From NCBI RefSeq assembly GCF_051401765.1, contig NW_027480429.1, forward strand, positions 15,070,157 to 15,134,156: a stretch of DNA of 64,000 bases, written 5' to 3'. Of the stretch, positions 34,801 to 47,783 are shown piece by piece. Every line of letters begins with the position of its first letter. Positions within the stretch are counted from its first letter, which is position 1. Source of the stretch: Calliopsis andreniformis (lineage: Eukaryota > Arthropoda > Insecta > Hymenoptera > Andrenidae). The position numbers and the translations under genes were made by a program. The notes below the pieces were generated by a model. It searched no databases. It was not told the DNA's origin and saw nothing but the letters and a program-made list of their open reading frames with translations.

Positions 34801-36836
34801 ACCAGTGTAAAAGTTATGGTCATTTCTACGTTCCGGGCAACCTAGGCTTCACCCTAGGGCGTTTTTCCACCAGATCGAATAGTTAGGGCCTAAGAAGTGA
34901 ACGTCAGAAGCATAAAATACAATATAAATACAACAGTTTTTCCATTGTATAAAACGAATAATTGATACCAGTGTAAAAGTTATGGTCATTTCTACGTTCC
35001 GGGCAACCTAGGCTTCACTCTAGGGCGTTGCTCCACCAGATCGAATTGTTAGGGCCAAAGAAGTCAACGCCTAAAGCATAAAATACAATATAAATACAAC
35101 AGTTTTTCCATCGTATAAAACGAATAATTGCAACCAGTGTGAAAGCTATGGTCATTTCTACATTCCGAGCAACCTAGGCTTCACTCTAGGGCGTTGCTCC
35201 AACAGATTGAATAGTCAGGGCCTTAGAAGTCAACGCCCGAAGCATAAAATGCAATAAAAATACAACAGTTTTTCCATCGTATAACAGGATTAATTGCAAC
35301 CAGTTTGAAAGTGATGGTCATTTCTACGTTCCGGGCAACCTCGGCTTCACTCTAGGGCGTTGCTCCACTAGATCGAATAGCTAGGGCCTTAGAAGTCAAC
35401 GCCAGAGTCATAAAATACAATATAAATACAACAGCTTTTCCATCGTAAAAAACGAATAATTGCAACCAGTGTGAAAGTTATGGTTATTTCTACATTTCGA
35501 GCAACCTAGGCTTCGCTCTAGGGCGTTGCTCCATCAGATCGAATAGTTAGGTCCTTAGAAGTCACCGCCAGAAGCATAAAATACGATATAAATACAACAG
35601 CTTTTGCGTCGTATAAAAGGAATAATTGCAAACAGTGTGAAAGTAATTGTCATTTCTACGTTCCGGACAACATAGGCTTCATTCTTGGGCGTTGCTCCAC
35701 CAGATCAATCAGTTAGGTCCTTAGAAGTCAACGCCCGAAGAATAAAATACAAAATAAATAGAACAGTTTTGCCATTGTATAAAACGAATAATTGCTACCA
35801 GTGTAAAAGTTATGGTCATTTCTACGTTCCGGGCAACCTAGGCTTCACTCTAGGGCATTGCTCCACCAAATCGAATTGTTAGGGCCAAAGAGGTCAACGC
35901 CCGAAGCATAAAATACAAAGTAAATAGAACAGTTTTTCCATTGTATAAAACGAATAATGCTACCAGTGTAAAAGTTATGGTCATTTCTACGTTCCGGGCA
36001 ACCTAGGCTTCATCCTAGGGCATTGTTCCATCAGATCGAACAGATAGGCCCTAAGAAGTGAACGCCAGAAGCATAAAATACAATATAAATACAACAGTTT
36101 TTCCATCGTAGAAAACGAATAATTGCAACCAGTGTGAAAGTTATGGTCATTTGTATATTCCGAGCAACCTAGGCTTCACTCTAGGGCGGTGCTCCACCAT
36201 ATCGAATAGCTACGGCCCTAGAAGCCCACGCCTGAAGCATAAAATACAATAAAAATACAACGGTCTTTTCATCGTATAACAGGAATAATTGCAACAAGCG
36301 TGAAAGTAATGAGCATTTCAGCGTTTCGGGCATCCTAGACTTAACTCTGAGGCATTGCTCCACCAGATCGAATAGCTACGGCCTAAGAAGTCAACGCCAG
36401 AAGCATAAAATACAATATAAATACAACAGTTTTTCCATTGTATTAAACGAATAATTGCTACCAGTGTAAAAGTTATGGTCATTTCTACGTTCCGGGCAAC
36501 CTAGGCTTCACCCTAGTGCGTTGTTCCACCAGATGGAATAGTTAGGGCCTAAGAAGTGAACGTCAGAAGCATAAAATGCAATATAAATACAACAGTTTTT
36601 CCATTGTATAAAACGAATAATTGATACCAGTGTAAAAGTTATGGTCATTTCTAAGTTCCGGGCAACCTAGGCTTCACTCTAGGGCGTTGCTCCACCAGAT
36701 CGAATTGTTAGGGCCAAAGAAGTCAACGCCCAAAGCATAAAATACAATATAAATACAACAGTTTTTCCATCGTATAAAACGAATAATTGCAACCAGTGTG
36801 AAAGCTATGGTCATTTCTACATTCCGAGCAACCTAG
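31860..36836 (+). repeat. Block with 16- and 10-monomer m1-led units
   Basis: m1 markers at 31860, 34514 and 36173 share CTACGGCCCTAGAAGCCCAC and ATTTCAGCGTTTCGG, so they form one recent sub-family. Spacings are 2654 bp (16 monomers) and 1659 bp (10 monomers). Around each lie the same neighbours: GATCAATCAGTTAGG, TTAGGGCCAAAG with AATAATGCTACC (165 bp), and GAACAGATAGGCCC before; GAACGTCAGAAGC after. The sequence near 34095 (ACAAAAAGATAG) has lost a base compared with its partner near 31440. Confidence 0.88.
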
Positions 36837-37002
36837 GCTTCACTCTAGGGCGTTGCTCCAACAGATTGAATAGTCAGGGCCTTATAAGTCAACGCCCGAA
36901 GCATTAAATGCAATAAAAATACAACTGTTTTTCCATCGTATGACAGGAATAATTGCAACAAGCGTGAAAGTAATGATCATTTCGGCGTTTCGGGCATCCT
37001 AG
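36837..37002 (+). repeat. Hybrid monomer m11/m1
   Basis: The front is m11-like (CCAACAGATTGAATAGTC, CCTTATAAGTCAACG). The back is m1 (AACAAGCGTGAAAGTAATG, ATTTCGGCGTTTCGGGC). It leads into an m2-like monomer. The same kind of junction recurs at 40983 and 44134. Confidence 0.84.
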
Positions 37003-40000
37003 ACTTAACTCTGAGGCATTGCTCCACCAGATCGAATAGTTAGGGCCTAAGAAGTCAACGCCCGAAGCATAAAATACAAAATAAATAGAACAGTTTTTCC
37101 ATTGTATAAAACGAATAATTGCTACCAGTGTAAAAGTTATGGTCATTTCTACGTTCCGGGCAACCTAGGCTTCACCCTAGGGCGTTGTTCCACCATATCG
37201 AATAGTTAGGGCCTAAGAAGTGAACGCCAGAAGCATAAAATGCAATAAAAATACAACAGCCTTTCCATCCTATAACAGGAATAATTGCAATCCGTGTGAA
37301 AGTGGTTGTCATTTGTACGTTCCAGGCAACCTAGGCTTCACTCTAGGGCGTTGATCCACCAGATCGAATTGTTAGGGCCAAAGAAGTCAACGCCCGAAGC
37401 ATAAAATACAAAATAAATACAACAGTTTGTCCATCGTATAAAAGGAATAATTGCAAACAGTGTTAAAGTAATGGTCATTTCTACGTTCCGGGCAACCTAG
37501 GCTTCACTCTAGGGCGTTGCTCCACTAGATCGAATAGCTAGGGCCTTAGAAGTCAACGCCAGAGGCATAAAATACAATTTAAATACACCAGCTTTTCCAT
37601 CGTAAAAAACGAATAATTGCAAACAGTGTGAAAGTAATTGTCATTTCTTCGTACCGGGCAAACTAGACTTCACTCTAGGGCGTTGCTCCACCAGATCAAA
37701 CAGTTAGGGCCTTAGAAGTCAACGCCCGAAGCATAAAATACAAAATAAAAAAAACAGTTTTTCCATTGTATAAAACGAATAATTGCTAACAGTGTAAATG
37801 TTATGGTCATTTCTACGTTCCGGGCAAACTAGGCTTCACCCTAGGGCGTTGTTCCACCAGATCGAATAGTTAGGGCCCAAGAAGTGAACGCCAGAAGCAT
37901 AAAATACAATATAAATACAACAGTTTTTCCATCGTATAAAACGAATAATTGCAACCAGTGTGAAAGTTATGGTCATTTCTACATTCCCAGCAACCTAGGC
38001 TTCACTCTAGGGCGTTGCTCCACCAGATCGAATAGTTAGGTCCTTAGAAGTCAACGCCAGAAGCATAAAATACGATTTAATACGGCAGCTTTTCCATCGT
38101 ATAAAAGGAATAATTGCAAACAGTGTGAAAGTAATGGTCATTTCTACGTTCCGGGCAAACTAGGCCTCACCCTAGGGCGTTGCTCCACCAGATTAAACAG
38201 TTAGGGCCTTAGAAGTCAACGCCCGAAGCATAAAATGCAAAATAAATAGAACAGTTTTTCCATTGTATAAAACGGATAATTGCTACCAGTGTAAAAGTTA
38301 TGGTCATTTCTACGTTCCGGGCAACCTAGGCTTCACCCTAGGGCGTTGTTCCACCAGATCGAATTGTTAGGGCCTAAGAAGTGAACGCCAGAAGCATAAA
38401 ATACAATATAAATACAACAGTTTTTCCGTCGTATAAAACGATTAATTGCAACCAGTGTGAAAGCTATGGTTATTTCTACATTCCGAGCAACCTAGGCTTC
38501 ACTCTAGGGCGTTGCTCCAACAGATTGAATAGTCAGGGCCTTCGAAGTCAACGCCCGAAGCATAAAATGCAATAAAAATACAACAGTTTTTCCATCGTAT
38601 AACAGGATTAATTGCAACCAGTTTGAAAGTGATGGTCATTTCTACGTTCCGGGCAACCTAGTCTTCACTCTAGGGCGTTGCTCCACTAGATCGAATAGCT
38701 AGGGCCTTAGAAGTCAACGCCAGAGTCATAAAATACAATATAAATACAACAGCTTTTCCATCGTAGAAAACGAATTATTGCAACCAGTGTGAAAGTTATG
38801 GTCATTTGTATATTCCGAGCAACCTAGGCTTCACTCTAGGGTGGTGCTCCACCATATCGAATAGCTACGGCCCTAGAAGCCCACGCCTGAAGCATAAAAT
38901 ACAATAAAAATACAACGGTCTTTTCATCGTATAACAGGAATAATTGCAACAAGCGTGAAAGTAATGATCATTTCAGCGTTTCGGGCATCCTAGACTTAAC
39001 TCTGAGGCATTGCTCCACCAGATCGAATAGCTAGGGCCTAAGAAATCAACGCCAGAAGCATAAAATACAATATAAATACAACAGTTTTTCCATTGTATTA
39101 AACGAATAATTGCTACCAGTGTAAAAGTTATGGTCATTTCTACGTTCCGGGCAACCTAGGCTTCACCCTAGGGCGTTGTTCCACCAGATCGAATAGTTAG
39201 GGCCTAAGAAGTGAACGCCAGAAGCATAAAATACAATATAAATACAACAGTTTTTCCATCGTATAAAACGAATAATTGCAATCAGTGTGAAAGTTATGGT
39301 CATTTCTACATTCCCAGCAACCTAGGCTTCACTCTAGGGCGTTGCTCCACCAGATCGAATAGTTAGGTCCTTAGAAGTCAACGCCAGAAGCATAAAATAC
39401 GATTTAATACGGCAGCTTTTCCATCGTATAAAAGGAATAATTGCAAACAGTGTGAAAGTAATGGTCATTTCTACGTTCCGGGCAAACTAGGCCTCACCCT
39501 AGGGCGTTGCTCCACCAGATTAAACAGTTAGGGCCTTAGAAGTCAACGCCCGAAGCATAAAATGCAAAATAAATAGAACAGTTTTTCCATTGTATAAAAC
39601 GGATAATTGCTACCAGTGTAAAAGTTATGGTCATTTCTACGTTCCGGGCAACCTAGGCTTCACTCTAGGGCGTTGCTCCACCAGATCTAATAGTTAGGCC
39701 TTAGAAGTCACCGCCAGAAGCATAAAATACGATATAAATACAACAGCTTTTGCATCGTATAAAAGGAATAATTGCAAACAGTGTGAAAGTAATTGTCATT
39801 TCTACGTTCCGGGCAACCTAGGCTTCACTCTAGGGCGTTGCTCCACCAGATCAAACAGCTAGGTCCTTAGAAGTCAACGCCCGAAGCATAAAATACAAAA
39901 TAAATAGAACAGTTTTCCCATTGTATAAAACGAATAATTGCTACCAGTGTAAAACTTATGGTCATTTCTACGTTCCGGGCAACCTAGGCTTCACTCTAGG

Positions 40001-40318
40001 GCGTTGCTCCACCAGATCGAATTGTTATGGCCAAAGAAGTCAACGCCCGAAGCATAAAATACAAAATAAATAGAACAGTTTTTCCATTGTATAAAACGAA
40101 TAATGCTGCCAGTGTAGAAGTTATGGTCATTTCTACGTTCCGGGCAACCTAGGCTTCATCCTAGGGCATTGTTCCATCAGATCGAACAGATAGGCCCTAA
40201 GAAGTCAACGCCAGAAGCATAAAATACAATATAAATACAACAGTTTTTCCATCGTAGAAAACGAATTATTGCAACCAGTGTGAAAGTTATGGTCATTTGT
40301 ATATTCCGAGCAACCTAG
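36837..40318 (+). repeat. Mosaic block, 21 monomers
   Basis: Opens with a hybrid m11/m1 monomer (36837-37002). It includes AGCCTTTCCATCC, GAGGCATAAAATACAATTT, CGATTTAATACGG (a 165-bp type) and an m10-m12-like run (38347 onward), and has a full m1 marker at 38828, where GGTGGTGC replaces GGCGGTGC. Monomers from about 37.5 to 38.75 kb recur at 41.48-42.73 kb. Confidence 0.86.
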
Positions 40319-40982
40319 GCTTCACTCTAGGGCGGTGCTCCACCATATCGAATAGCTACGGCCCTAGAAGCCCACGCCTGAAGCATAAAATACAATAAAA
40401 ATACAACGGTCTTTTCATCGTATAACAGGAATAATTGCAACAAGCGTGAAAGTAATGATCATTTCAGCGTTTCGGGCATCCTAGACTTAACTCTGAGGCA
40501 TTGCTCCACCAGATCGAATAGCTAGGGCCTAAGAAATCAACGCCAGAAGCATAAAATACAATATAAGTACAACAGTTTTTCCATTGTATTAAACGAATAA
40601 TTGCTACCAGTGTAAAAGTTATGGTCATTTCTACGTTCCGGGCAACCTAGGCTTCACCCTAGGGCGTTGTTCCACCAGATCGAATAGTTAGGGCCTAAGA
40701 AGTGAACGTCAGAAGCATAAAATACAATATAAATACAACAGTTTTTCCATTGTATAAAACGAATAATTGCAACCAGTGTAAAAGTTATGGTCATTTCTAC
40801 GTTCCGGGCAACCTAGGCTTCACTCTAGGGCGTTGCTCCACCAGATCGAATTGTTAGGGCCAAAGAAGTCAACGCCCAAAGCATAAAATACAATATAAAT
40901 ACAACAGTTTTTCCATCGTATAAAACGAATAATTGCAACCAGTGTGAAAGCTATGGTCATTTCTACATTCCGAGCAACCTAG

Positions 40983-41148
40983 GCTTCACTCTAGGGCGTT
41001 GCTCCAACAGATTGAATAGTCAGGGCCGTATAAGTCAACGCCCGAAGCATAAAATGCAATAAAAATACAACTCTTTTTCCATCGTATAACAGGAATAATT
41101 GCAACAAGCGTGAAAGTAATGATCATTTCGGCGTTTCGGGCATCCTAG
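40983..41148 (+). repeat. Hybrid monomer m11/m1
   Basis: Fuses an m11-like front (CCAACAGATTGAATAGTC, GGGCCGTATAAG) to an m1 back (AACAAGCGTGAAAG, ATTTCGGCGTTTCGGGC), with ACAACTCTTTTTCC at the middle. It is a copy of the hybrid at 44134, 3151 bp away. Confidence 0.84.
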
Positions 41149-44133
41149 ACTTAACTCTGAGGCATTGCTCCACCAGATCGAATAGTTAGGGCCTAAGAAG
41201 TCAACGCCCGAAGCATAAAATACAAAATAAACAGAACAGTTTTTCTATTGTATAAAACGAATAATTGGTACCAGTGTAAAAGTTATGGTCATTTCTACGT
41301 TCCGGGCAACCTAGGCTTCACCCTAGGGCGTTGTTCCACCATATCGAATAGTTAGGGCCTAAGAAGTGAACGCCAGAAGCATAAAATGCAATAAAAATAC
41401 AACAGCCTTTCCATCCTATAACGGGAATAATTGCAATCCGTGTGAAAGTGATTGTCATTTCTACGTTCCGGGCAACCTAGGCTTCACTCTAGGGCGTTGC
41501 TCCACTAGATCGAATAGCTAGGGCCTTAGAAGTCAACGCCAGAGGCATAAAATACAATTTAAATACACCAGCTTTTCCATCGTAAAAAACGAATAATTGC
41601 AAACAGTGTGAAAGTAATTGTCATTTCTTCGTACCGGGCAAACTAGACTTCACTCTAGGGCGTTGCTCCACCAGATCAAACAGTTAGGGCCTTAGAAGTC
41701 AACGCCCGAAGCATAAAATACAAAATAAAAAAAACAGTTTTTCCATTGTATAAAACGAATAATTGCTAACAGTGTAAATGTTATGGTCATTTCTACGTTC
41801 CGGGCAAACTAGGCTTCACCCTAGGGCGTTGTTCCACCAGATCGAATAGTTAGGGCCCAAGAAGTGAACGCCAGAAGCATAAAATACAATATAAATACAA
41901 CAGTTTTTCCATCGTATAAAACGAATAATTGCAACCAGTGTGAAAGTTATGGTCATTTCTACATTCCCAGCAACCTAGGCTTCACTCTAGGGCGTTGCTC
42001 CACCAGATCGAATAGTTAGGTCCTTAGAAGTCAACGCCAGAAGCATAAAATACGATTTAATACGGCAGCTTTTCCATCGTATAAAAGGAATAATTGCAAA
42101 CAGTGTGAAAGTAATGGTCATTTCTACGTTCCGGGCAAACTAGGCCTCACCCTAGGGCGTTGCTCCACCAGATTAAACAGTTAGGGCCTTAGAAGTCAAC
42201 GCCCGAAGCATAAAATGCAAAATAAATAGAACAGTTTTTCCATTGTATAAAACGGATAATTGCTACCAGTGTAAAAGTTATGGTCATTTCTACGTTCCGG
42301 GCAACCTAGGCTTCACCCTAGGGCGTTGTTCCACCAGATCGAATTGTTAGGGCCTAAGAAGTGAACGCCAGAAGCATAAAATACAATATAAATACAACAG
42401 TTTTTCCGTCGTATAAAACGATTAATTGCAACCAGTGTGAAAGCTATGGTTATTTCTACATTCCGAGCAACCTAGGCTTCACTCTAGGGCGTTGCTCCAA
42501 CAGATTGACTAGTCAGGGCCTTCGAAGTCAACGCCCGAAGCATAAAATGCAATAAAAATACAACAGTTTTTCCATCGTATAACAGGATTAATTGCAACCA
42601 GTTTGAAAGTGATGGTCATTTCTACGTTCCGGGCAACCTAGTCTTCACTCTAGGGCGTTGCTCCACTAGATCGAATAGCTAGGGCCTTAGAAGTCAACGC
42701 CAGAGTCATAAAATACAATATAAATACAACAGCTTTTCCATCGTAAAAAACGAATAATTGCAACCAGTGAGAAAGTTATGGTTATTTCTACATTTCGAGC
42801 AACCTAGGCTTCACTCTAGGGCGTTGCTCCACCAGATCTAATAGTTAGGCCTTAGAAGTCACCGCCAGAAGCATAAAATACGATATAAATACAACAGCTT
42901 TTGCATCGTATAAAAGGAATAATTGCAAACAGTGTGAAAGTAATTGTCATTTCTACGTTCCGGGCAACCTAGGCTTCACTCTAGGGCGTTGCTCCACCAG
43001 ATCAAACAGCTAGGTCCTTAGAAGTCAACGCCCGAAGCGTAAAATACAAAATAAATAGAACAGTTTTCCCATTGTATAAAACGAATAATTGCTACCAGTG
43101 TAAAACTTATGGTCATTTCTACGTTCCGGGCAACCTAGGCTTCACTCTAGGGCGTTGCTCCACCAGATCGAATTGTTATGGCCAAAGAAGTCAACGCCCG
43201 AAGCATAAAATACAAAATAAATAGAACAGTTTTTCCATTGTATAAAACGAATAATGCTGCCAGTGTAAAAGTTATGGTCATTTCTACGTTCCGGGCAACC
43301 TAGGCTTCATCCTAGGGCATTGTTCCATCAGATCGAACAGATAGGCCCTAAGAAGTCAACGCCAGAAGCATAAAATACAATATAAATACAACAGTTTTTC
43401 CATCGTAGAAAACGAATAATTGCAACCAGTGTGAAAGTTATGGTCATTTGTATATTCCGAGCAACCTAGGCTTCACTCTAGGGCGGTGCTCCACCATATC
43501 GAATAGCTACGGCCCTAGAAGCCCACGCCTGAAGCATAAAATACAATAAAAATACAACGGTCTTTTCATCGTATAACAGGAATAATTGCAACAAGCGTGA
43601 AAGTAATGATCATTTCAGCGTTTCGGGCATCCTAGACTTAACTCTGAGGCATTGCTCCACCAGATCGAATAGCTAGGGCCTAAGAAATCAACGCCAGAAG
43701 CATAAAATACAATATAAATACAACAGTTTTTCCATTGTATTAAACGAATAATTGCTACCAGTGTAAAAGTTATGGTCATTTCTACGTTCCGGGCAACCTA
43801 GGCTTCACCCTAGGGCGTTGTTCCACCAGATCGAATAGTTAGGGCCTAAGAAGTGAACGTCAGAAGCATAAAATACAAAATAAATACAACAGTTTTTCCA
43901 TTGTATAAAACGAATAATTGATACCAGTGTAAAAGTTATGGTCATTTCTACGTTCCGGGCAACCTAGGCTTCACTCTAGGGCGTTGCTCCACCAGATCGA
44001 ATTGTTAGGGCCAAAGAAGTCAACGCCCAAAGCATAAAATACAATATAAATACAACAGTTTTTCCATCGTATAAAACGAATAATTGCAACCAGTGTGAAA
44101 GCTATGGTCATTTCTACATTCCGAGCAACCTAG

Positions 44134-44299
44134 GCTTCACTCTAGGGCGTTGCTCCAACAGATTGAATAGTCAGGGCCTTATAAGTCAACGCCCGAAGCA
44201 TAAAATGCAATAAAAATACAACTCTTTTTCCATCGTATAACAGGAATAATTGCAACAAGCGTGAAAGTAATGATCATTTCGGCGTTTCGGGCATCCTAG
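44134..44299 (+). repeat. Hybrid monomer m11/m1
   Basis: The same fusion as at 40983, including the ACAACTCTTTTTCC middle, but with GGGCCTTATAAG at the front. It leads into the m2-like monomer at 44300. Confidence 0.84.
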
Positions 44300-47200
44300 A
44301 CTTAACTCTGAGGCATTGCTCCACCAGATCGAATAGTTAGGGCCTAAGAAGTCAACGCCCGAAGCATAAAATACAAAATAAATAGAACAGTTTTTCCATT
44401 GTATAAAACGAATAATTGGTACCAGTGTAAAAGTTATGGTCATTTCTACGTTCCGGGCAACCTAGGCTTCACCCTAGGGCGTTGTTCCACCATATCGAAT
44501 AGTTAGGGCCTAAGAAGTGAACGCCAGAAGCATAAAATGCAATAAAAATACAACAGCCTTTCCATCCTATAACAGGAATAATTGCAATCCGTGTGAAAGT
44601 GATTGTCATTTGTACGTTCCAGGCAACCTAGGCTTCACTCTAGGGCGTTGCTCCACCAGATCGAATTGTTAGGGCCAAAGAAGTCAACGCCCGAAGCATA
44701 AAATACAAAATAAATACAACAGTTTGTCCATCGTATAAAAGGAATAATTGCAAACAGTGTTAAAGTAATGGTCATTTCTACGTTCCGGGCAACCTAGGCT
44801 TCACTCTAGGGCGTTGCTCCACTAGATCGAATAGCTAGGGCCTTAGAAGTCAACGCCAGAGGCATAAAATACAATTTAAATACACCAGCTTTTCCATCGT
44901 AAAAAACGAATAATTGCAAACAGTGTGAAAGTAATTGTCATTTCTTCGTACCGGGCAAACTAGACTTCACTCTAGGGCGTTGCTCCACCAGATCAAACAG
45001 TTAGGGCCTTAGAAGTCAACGCCCGAAGCATAAAATACAAAATAAAAAGAACAGTTTTTCCATTGTATAAAACGAATAATTGCTAACAGTGTAAATGTTA
45101 TGGTCATTTCTACGTTCCGGGCAAACTAGGCTTCACCCTAGGGCGTTGTTCCACCAGATCGAATAGTTAGGGCCCAAGAAGTGAACGCCAGAAGCATAAA
45201 ATACAATATAAATACAACAGTTTTTCCATCGTATAAAACGAATAATTGCAACCAGTGTGAAAGTTATGGTCATTTCCACATTCCGAGCAACCTAGGCTTC
45301 ACTCTAGGGCGTTGCTCCACCAGATCGAATAGTTAGGTCCTTAGAAGTCAACGCCAGAAGCATAAAATACGATTTAATACAGCAGCTTTTCCATCGTATA
45401 AAAGGAATAATTGCAAACAGTGTGAAAGTAATGGTCATTTCTACGTTCCGGGCAACCTAGGCTTCACTCTACGGCGCTGTTCCACCAGATCGAGTAGTTA
45501 GGGCCTAAGAAGTCAACACCAGAAGAATAAAATACAAAATAAATACAACAGTCTTTACACCGTATAAAACGAATAATTGCAACCTGTGTGAAGGTTATGG
45601 TCATTTCTACGTTCCGGGCAACCTAGGCTTCACTCTAGGGCGTTGCTCCACTAGATCGAATAGCTAGGGCCTTAGAAGTCAACGCCAGAAGCATAAAATA
45701 CGATATAAATACAACAGCTTTTCCATCGTATAAAAGGAATAATTGCAAACAGTGTGAAAGTAATGGTCATTTCTACGTTCCGGGCAAACTAGGCCTCACC
45801 CTAGGGCGTTGCTCCACCAGATTAAACAGTTAGGGCCTTAGAAGTCAACGCCCGAAGCATAAAATGCAAAATAAATAGAACAGTTTTTCCATTGTATAAA
45901 ACGGATAATTGCTACCAGTGTAAAAGTTATGGTCATTTCTACGTTCCGGGCAACCTAGGCTTCACCCTAGGGCGTTGTTCCACCAGATCGAATTGTTAGG
46001 GCCTAAGAATTGAACGACAGAAGCATAAAATACAATATAAATACAACAGTTTTTCCATCGTACAAAACGATTAATTGCAACCAGTGTGAAAGCTATGGTC
46101 ATTTCTACATTCCGAGCAACCTAGGCTTCACTCTAGGGCGTTGCTCCAACAGATTGAATAGTCAGGGCCTTAGAAGTCAACGCCCGAAGCATAAAATGCA
46201 ATAAAAATACAACAGTTTTTCCATCGTATAACAGGATTAATTGCAACCAGTTTGAAAGTGATGGTCATTTCTACGTTCCGGGCAACCTAGGCTTCACTCT
46301 AGGGCGTTGCTCCACTAGATCGAATAGCTAGGGCCTTAGAAGTCAACGCCAGAGTCATAAAATACAATATAAATACAACAGCTTTTCCATCGTAAAAAAC
46401 GAATAATTGCAACCAGTGAGAAAGTTATGGTTATTTCTACATTTCGAGCAACCTAGGCTTCACTCTAGGACGTTGCTCCACCAGATCTAATAGTTAGGCC
46501 TTAGAAGTCACCGCCAGAAGCATAAAATACGATATAAATACAACAGCTTTTGCATCGTATAAAAGGAATAATTGCAAACAGTGTGAAAGTAATTGTCATT
46601 TCTACGTTCCGGGCAACCTAGGCTTCACTCTAGGGCGTTGCTCCACCAGATCAAACAGCTAGGTCCTTAGAAGTCAACGGCCGAAGCATAAAATACAAAA
46701 TAAATAGAACAGTTTTCCCATTGTATAAAACGAATAATTGCTACCAGTGTAAAAGTTATGGTCATTTCTACGTTCCGGGCAACCTAGGCTTCACCCTAGG
46801 GCGTTGTTCCACCACATCGAATAGTTAGGGCCTAAGAAGTGAACGCCAGAAGCATAAAATGCAATAAACATACAACAGCCTTTCCATCCTATAACAGGAA
46901 TAATTGCAATCCGTGTGAAAGTGATTGTCATTTGTACGTTCCAGGCAACCTAGGCTTCACTCTAGGGCGTTGCTCCACCAGATCGAATTGTTAGGGCCAA
47001 AGAAGTCAACGCCCGAAGCATAAAATACAAAATAAATAGAACAGTTTGTCCATCGTATAAAAGGAATAATTGCAAACAGTGTTAAAGTAATGGTCATTTC
47101 TACGTTCCGCGCAACCTAGGCTTCACTCTAGGGCGTTGCTCCACTAGATCGAATAGCTAGGGCCTTAGAAGTCAACGCCAGAGGCATAAAATACAATATA

Positions 47201-47783
47201 AATACACCAGCTTTTCCATCGTAAAAAACGAATAATTGCAAACAGTGTGAAAGTAATTGTCATTTCTTCGTTCCGGGCAAACTAGGCTTCACTCTAGGGC
47301 GTTGCTCCACCAGATCAAACAGTTAGGGCCTTAGAAGTCAACGCCCGAAGCATAAAATACAAAATAAAAAGAACAGTTTTTCCATTGTATAAAACGAATA
47401 ATTGCTAACAGTGTAAATGTTATGGTCATTTCTACGTTCCGGGCAAACTAGGCTTCACTCTAGGGCGTTGCTCCACCAGATCGAATTGTTAGGGCCAAAG
47501 CAGTCAACGCCCGAAGCATAAAATACAGAATAAATAGAACAGTTTTTCCATCGTATAAAAGGAATAATTGCAGACAGTGTGAAAGTAATGGTCATTTCTA
47601 CGTTCCGGGCAACCTTGCCTTCACTGTAGGGCGTTGCTCCACCAGATGAAACAGTGAGGGCCTGAGAAGTCAGCGCCCGAAGCATAAAATACGAAATAAA
47701 TAGAACAGTTTTTCCATTGTATAAAACGAATAATTGCTACCAGTGTAAAAGTTATGGTCATTTCTACGTTCCGGGCAACCTAG
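44300..47783 (+). repeat. Mosaic block, 21 monomers
   Basis: Starts at an m2-like monomer and continues without an m1 marker until 47784. It includes AGCCTTTCCATCC types, GAGGCATAAAATACAATTT, CGATTTAATACAGC (165 bp), the CTACGGCGCTGTTCC monomer (about 45471), an m10-m13 run from about 45.97 kb, the CCACCACATCG monomer (about 46810) and the CCAGATGAAACAGTGAGG monomer near 47.64 kb. Several of these return at fixed offsets further right. Confidence 0.86.

Larger units (their letters stand above)
40319..44299 (+). repeat. Mosaic block, 24 monomers, partly a 3151-bp duplicate
   Basis: m1 markers at 40319 and 43470 are 3151 bp (19 monomers) apart. The sequence around both, about 39.66-41.46 kb and 42.81-44.61 kb, matches in order and private variants (TTGTTATGGCC, AATAATGCTGCC, AGAAATCAACG, ACAACTCTTTTTCC). 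Hybrid m11/m1 monomers lie at 40983-41148 and 44134-44299. Confidence 0.87.
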
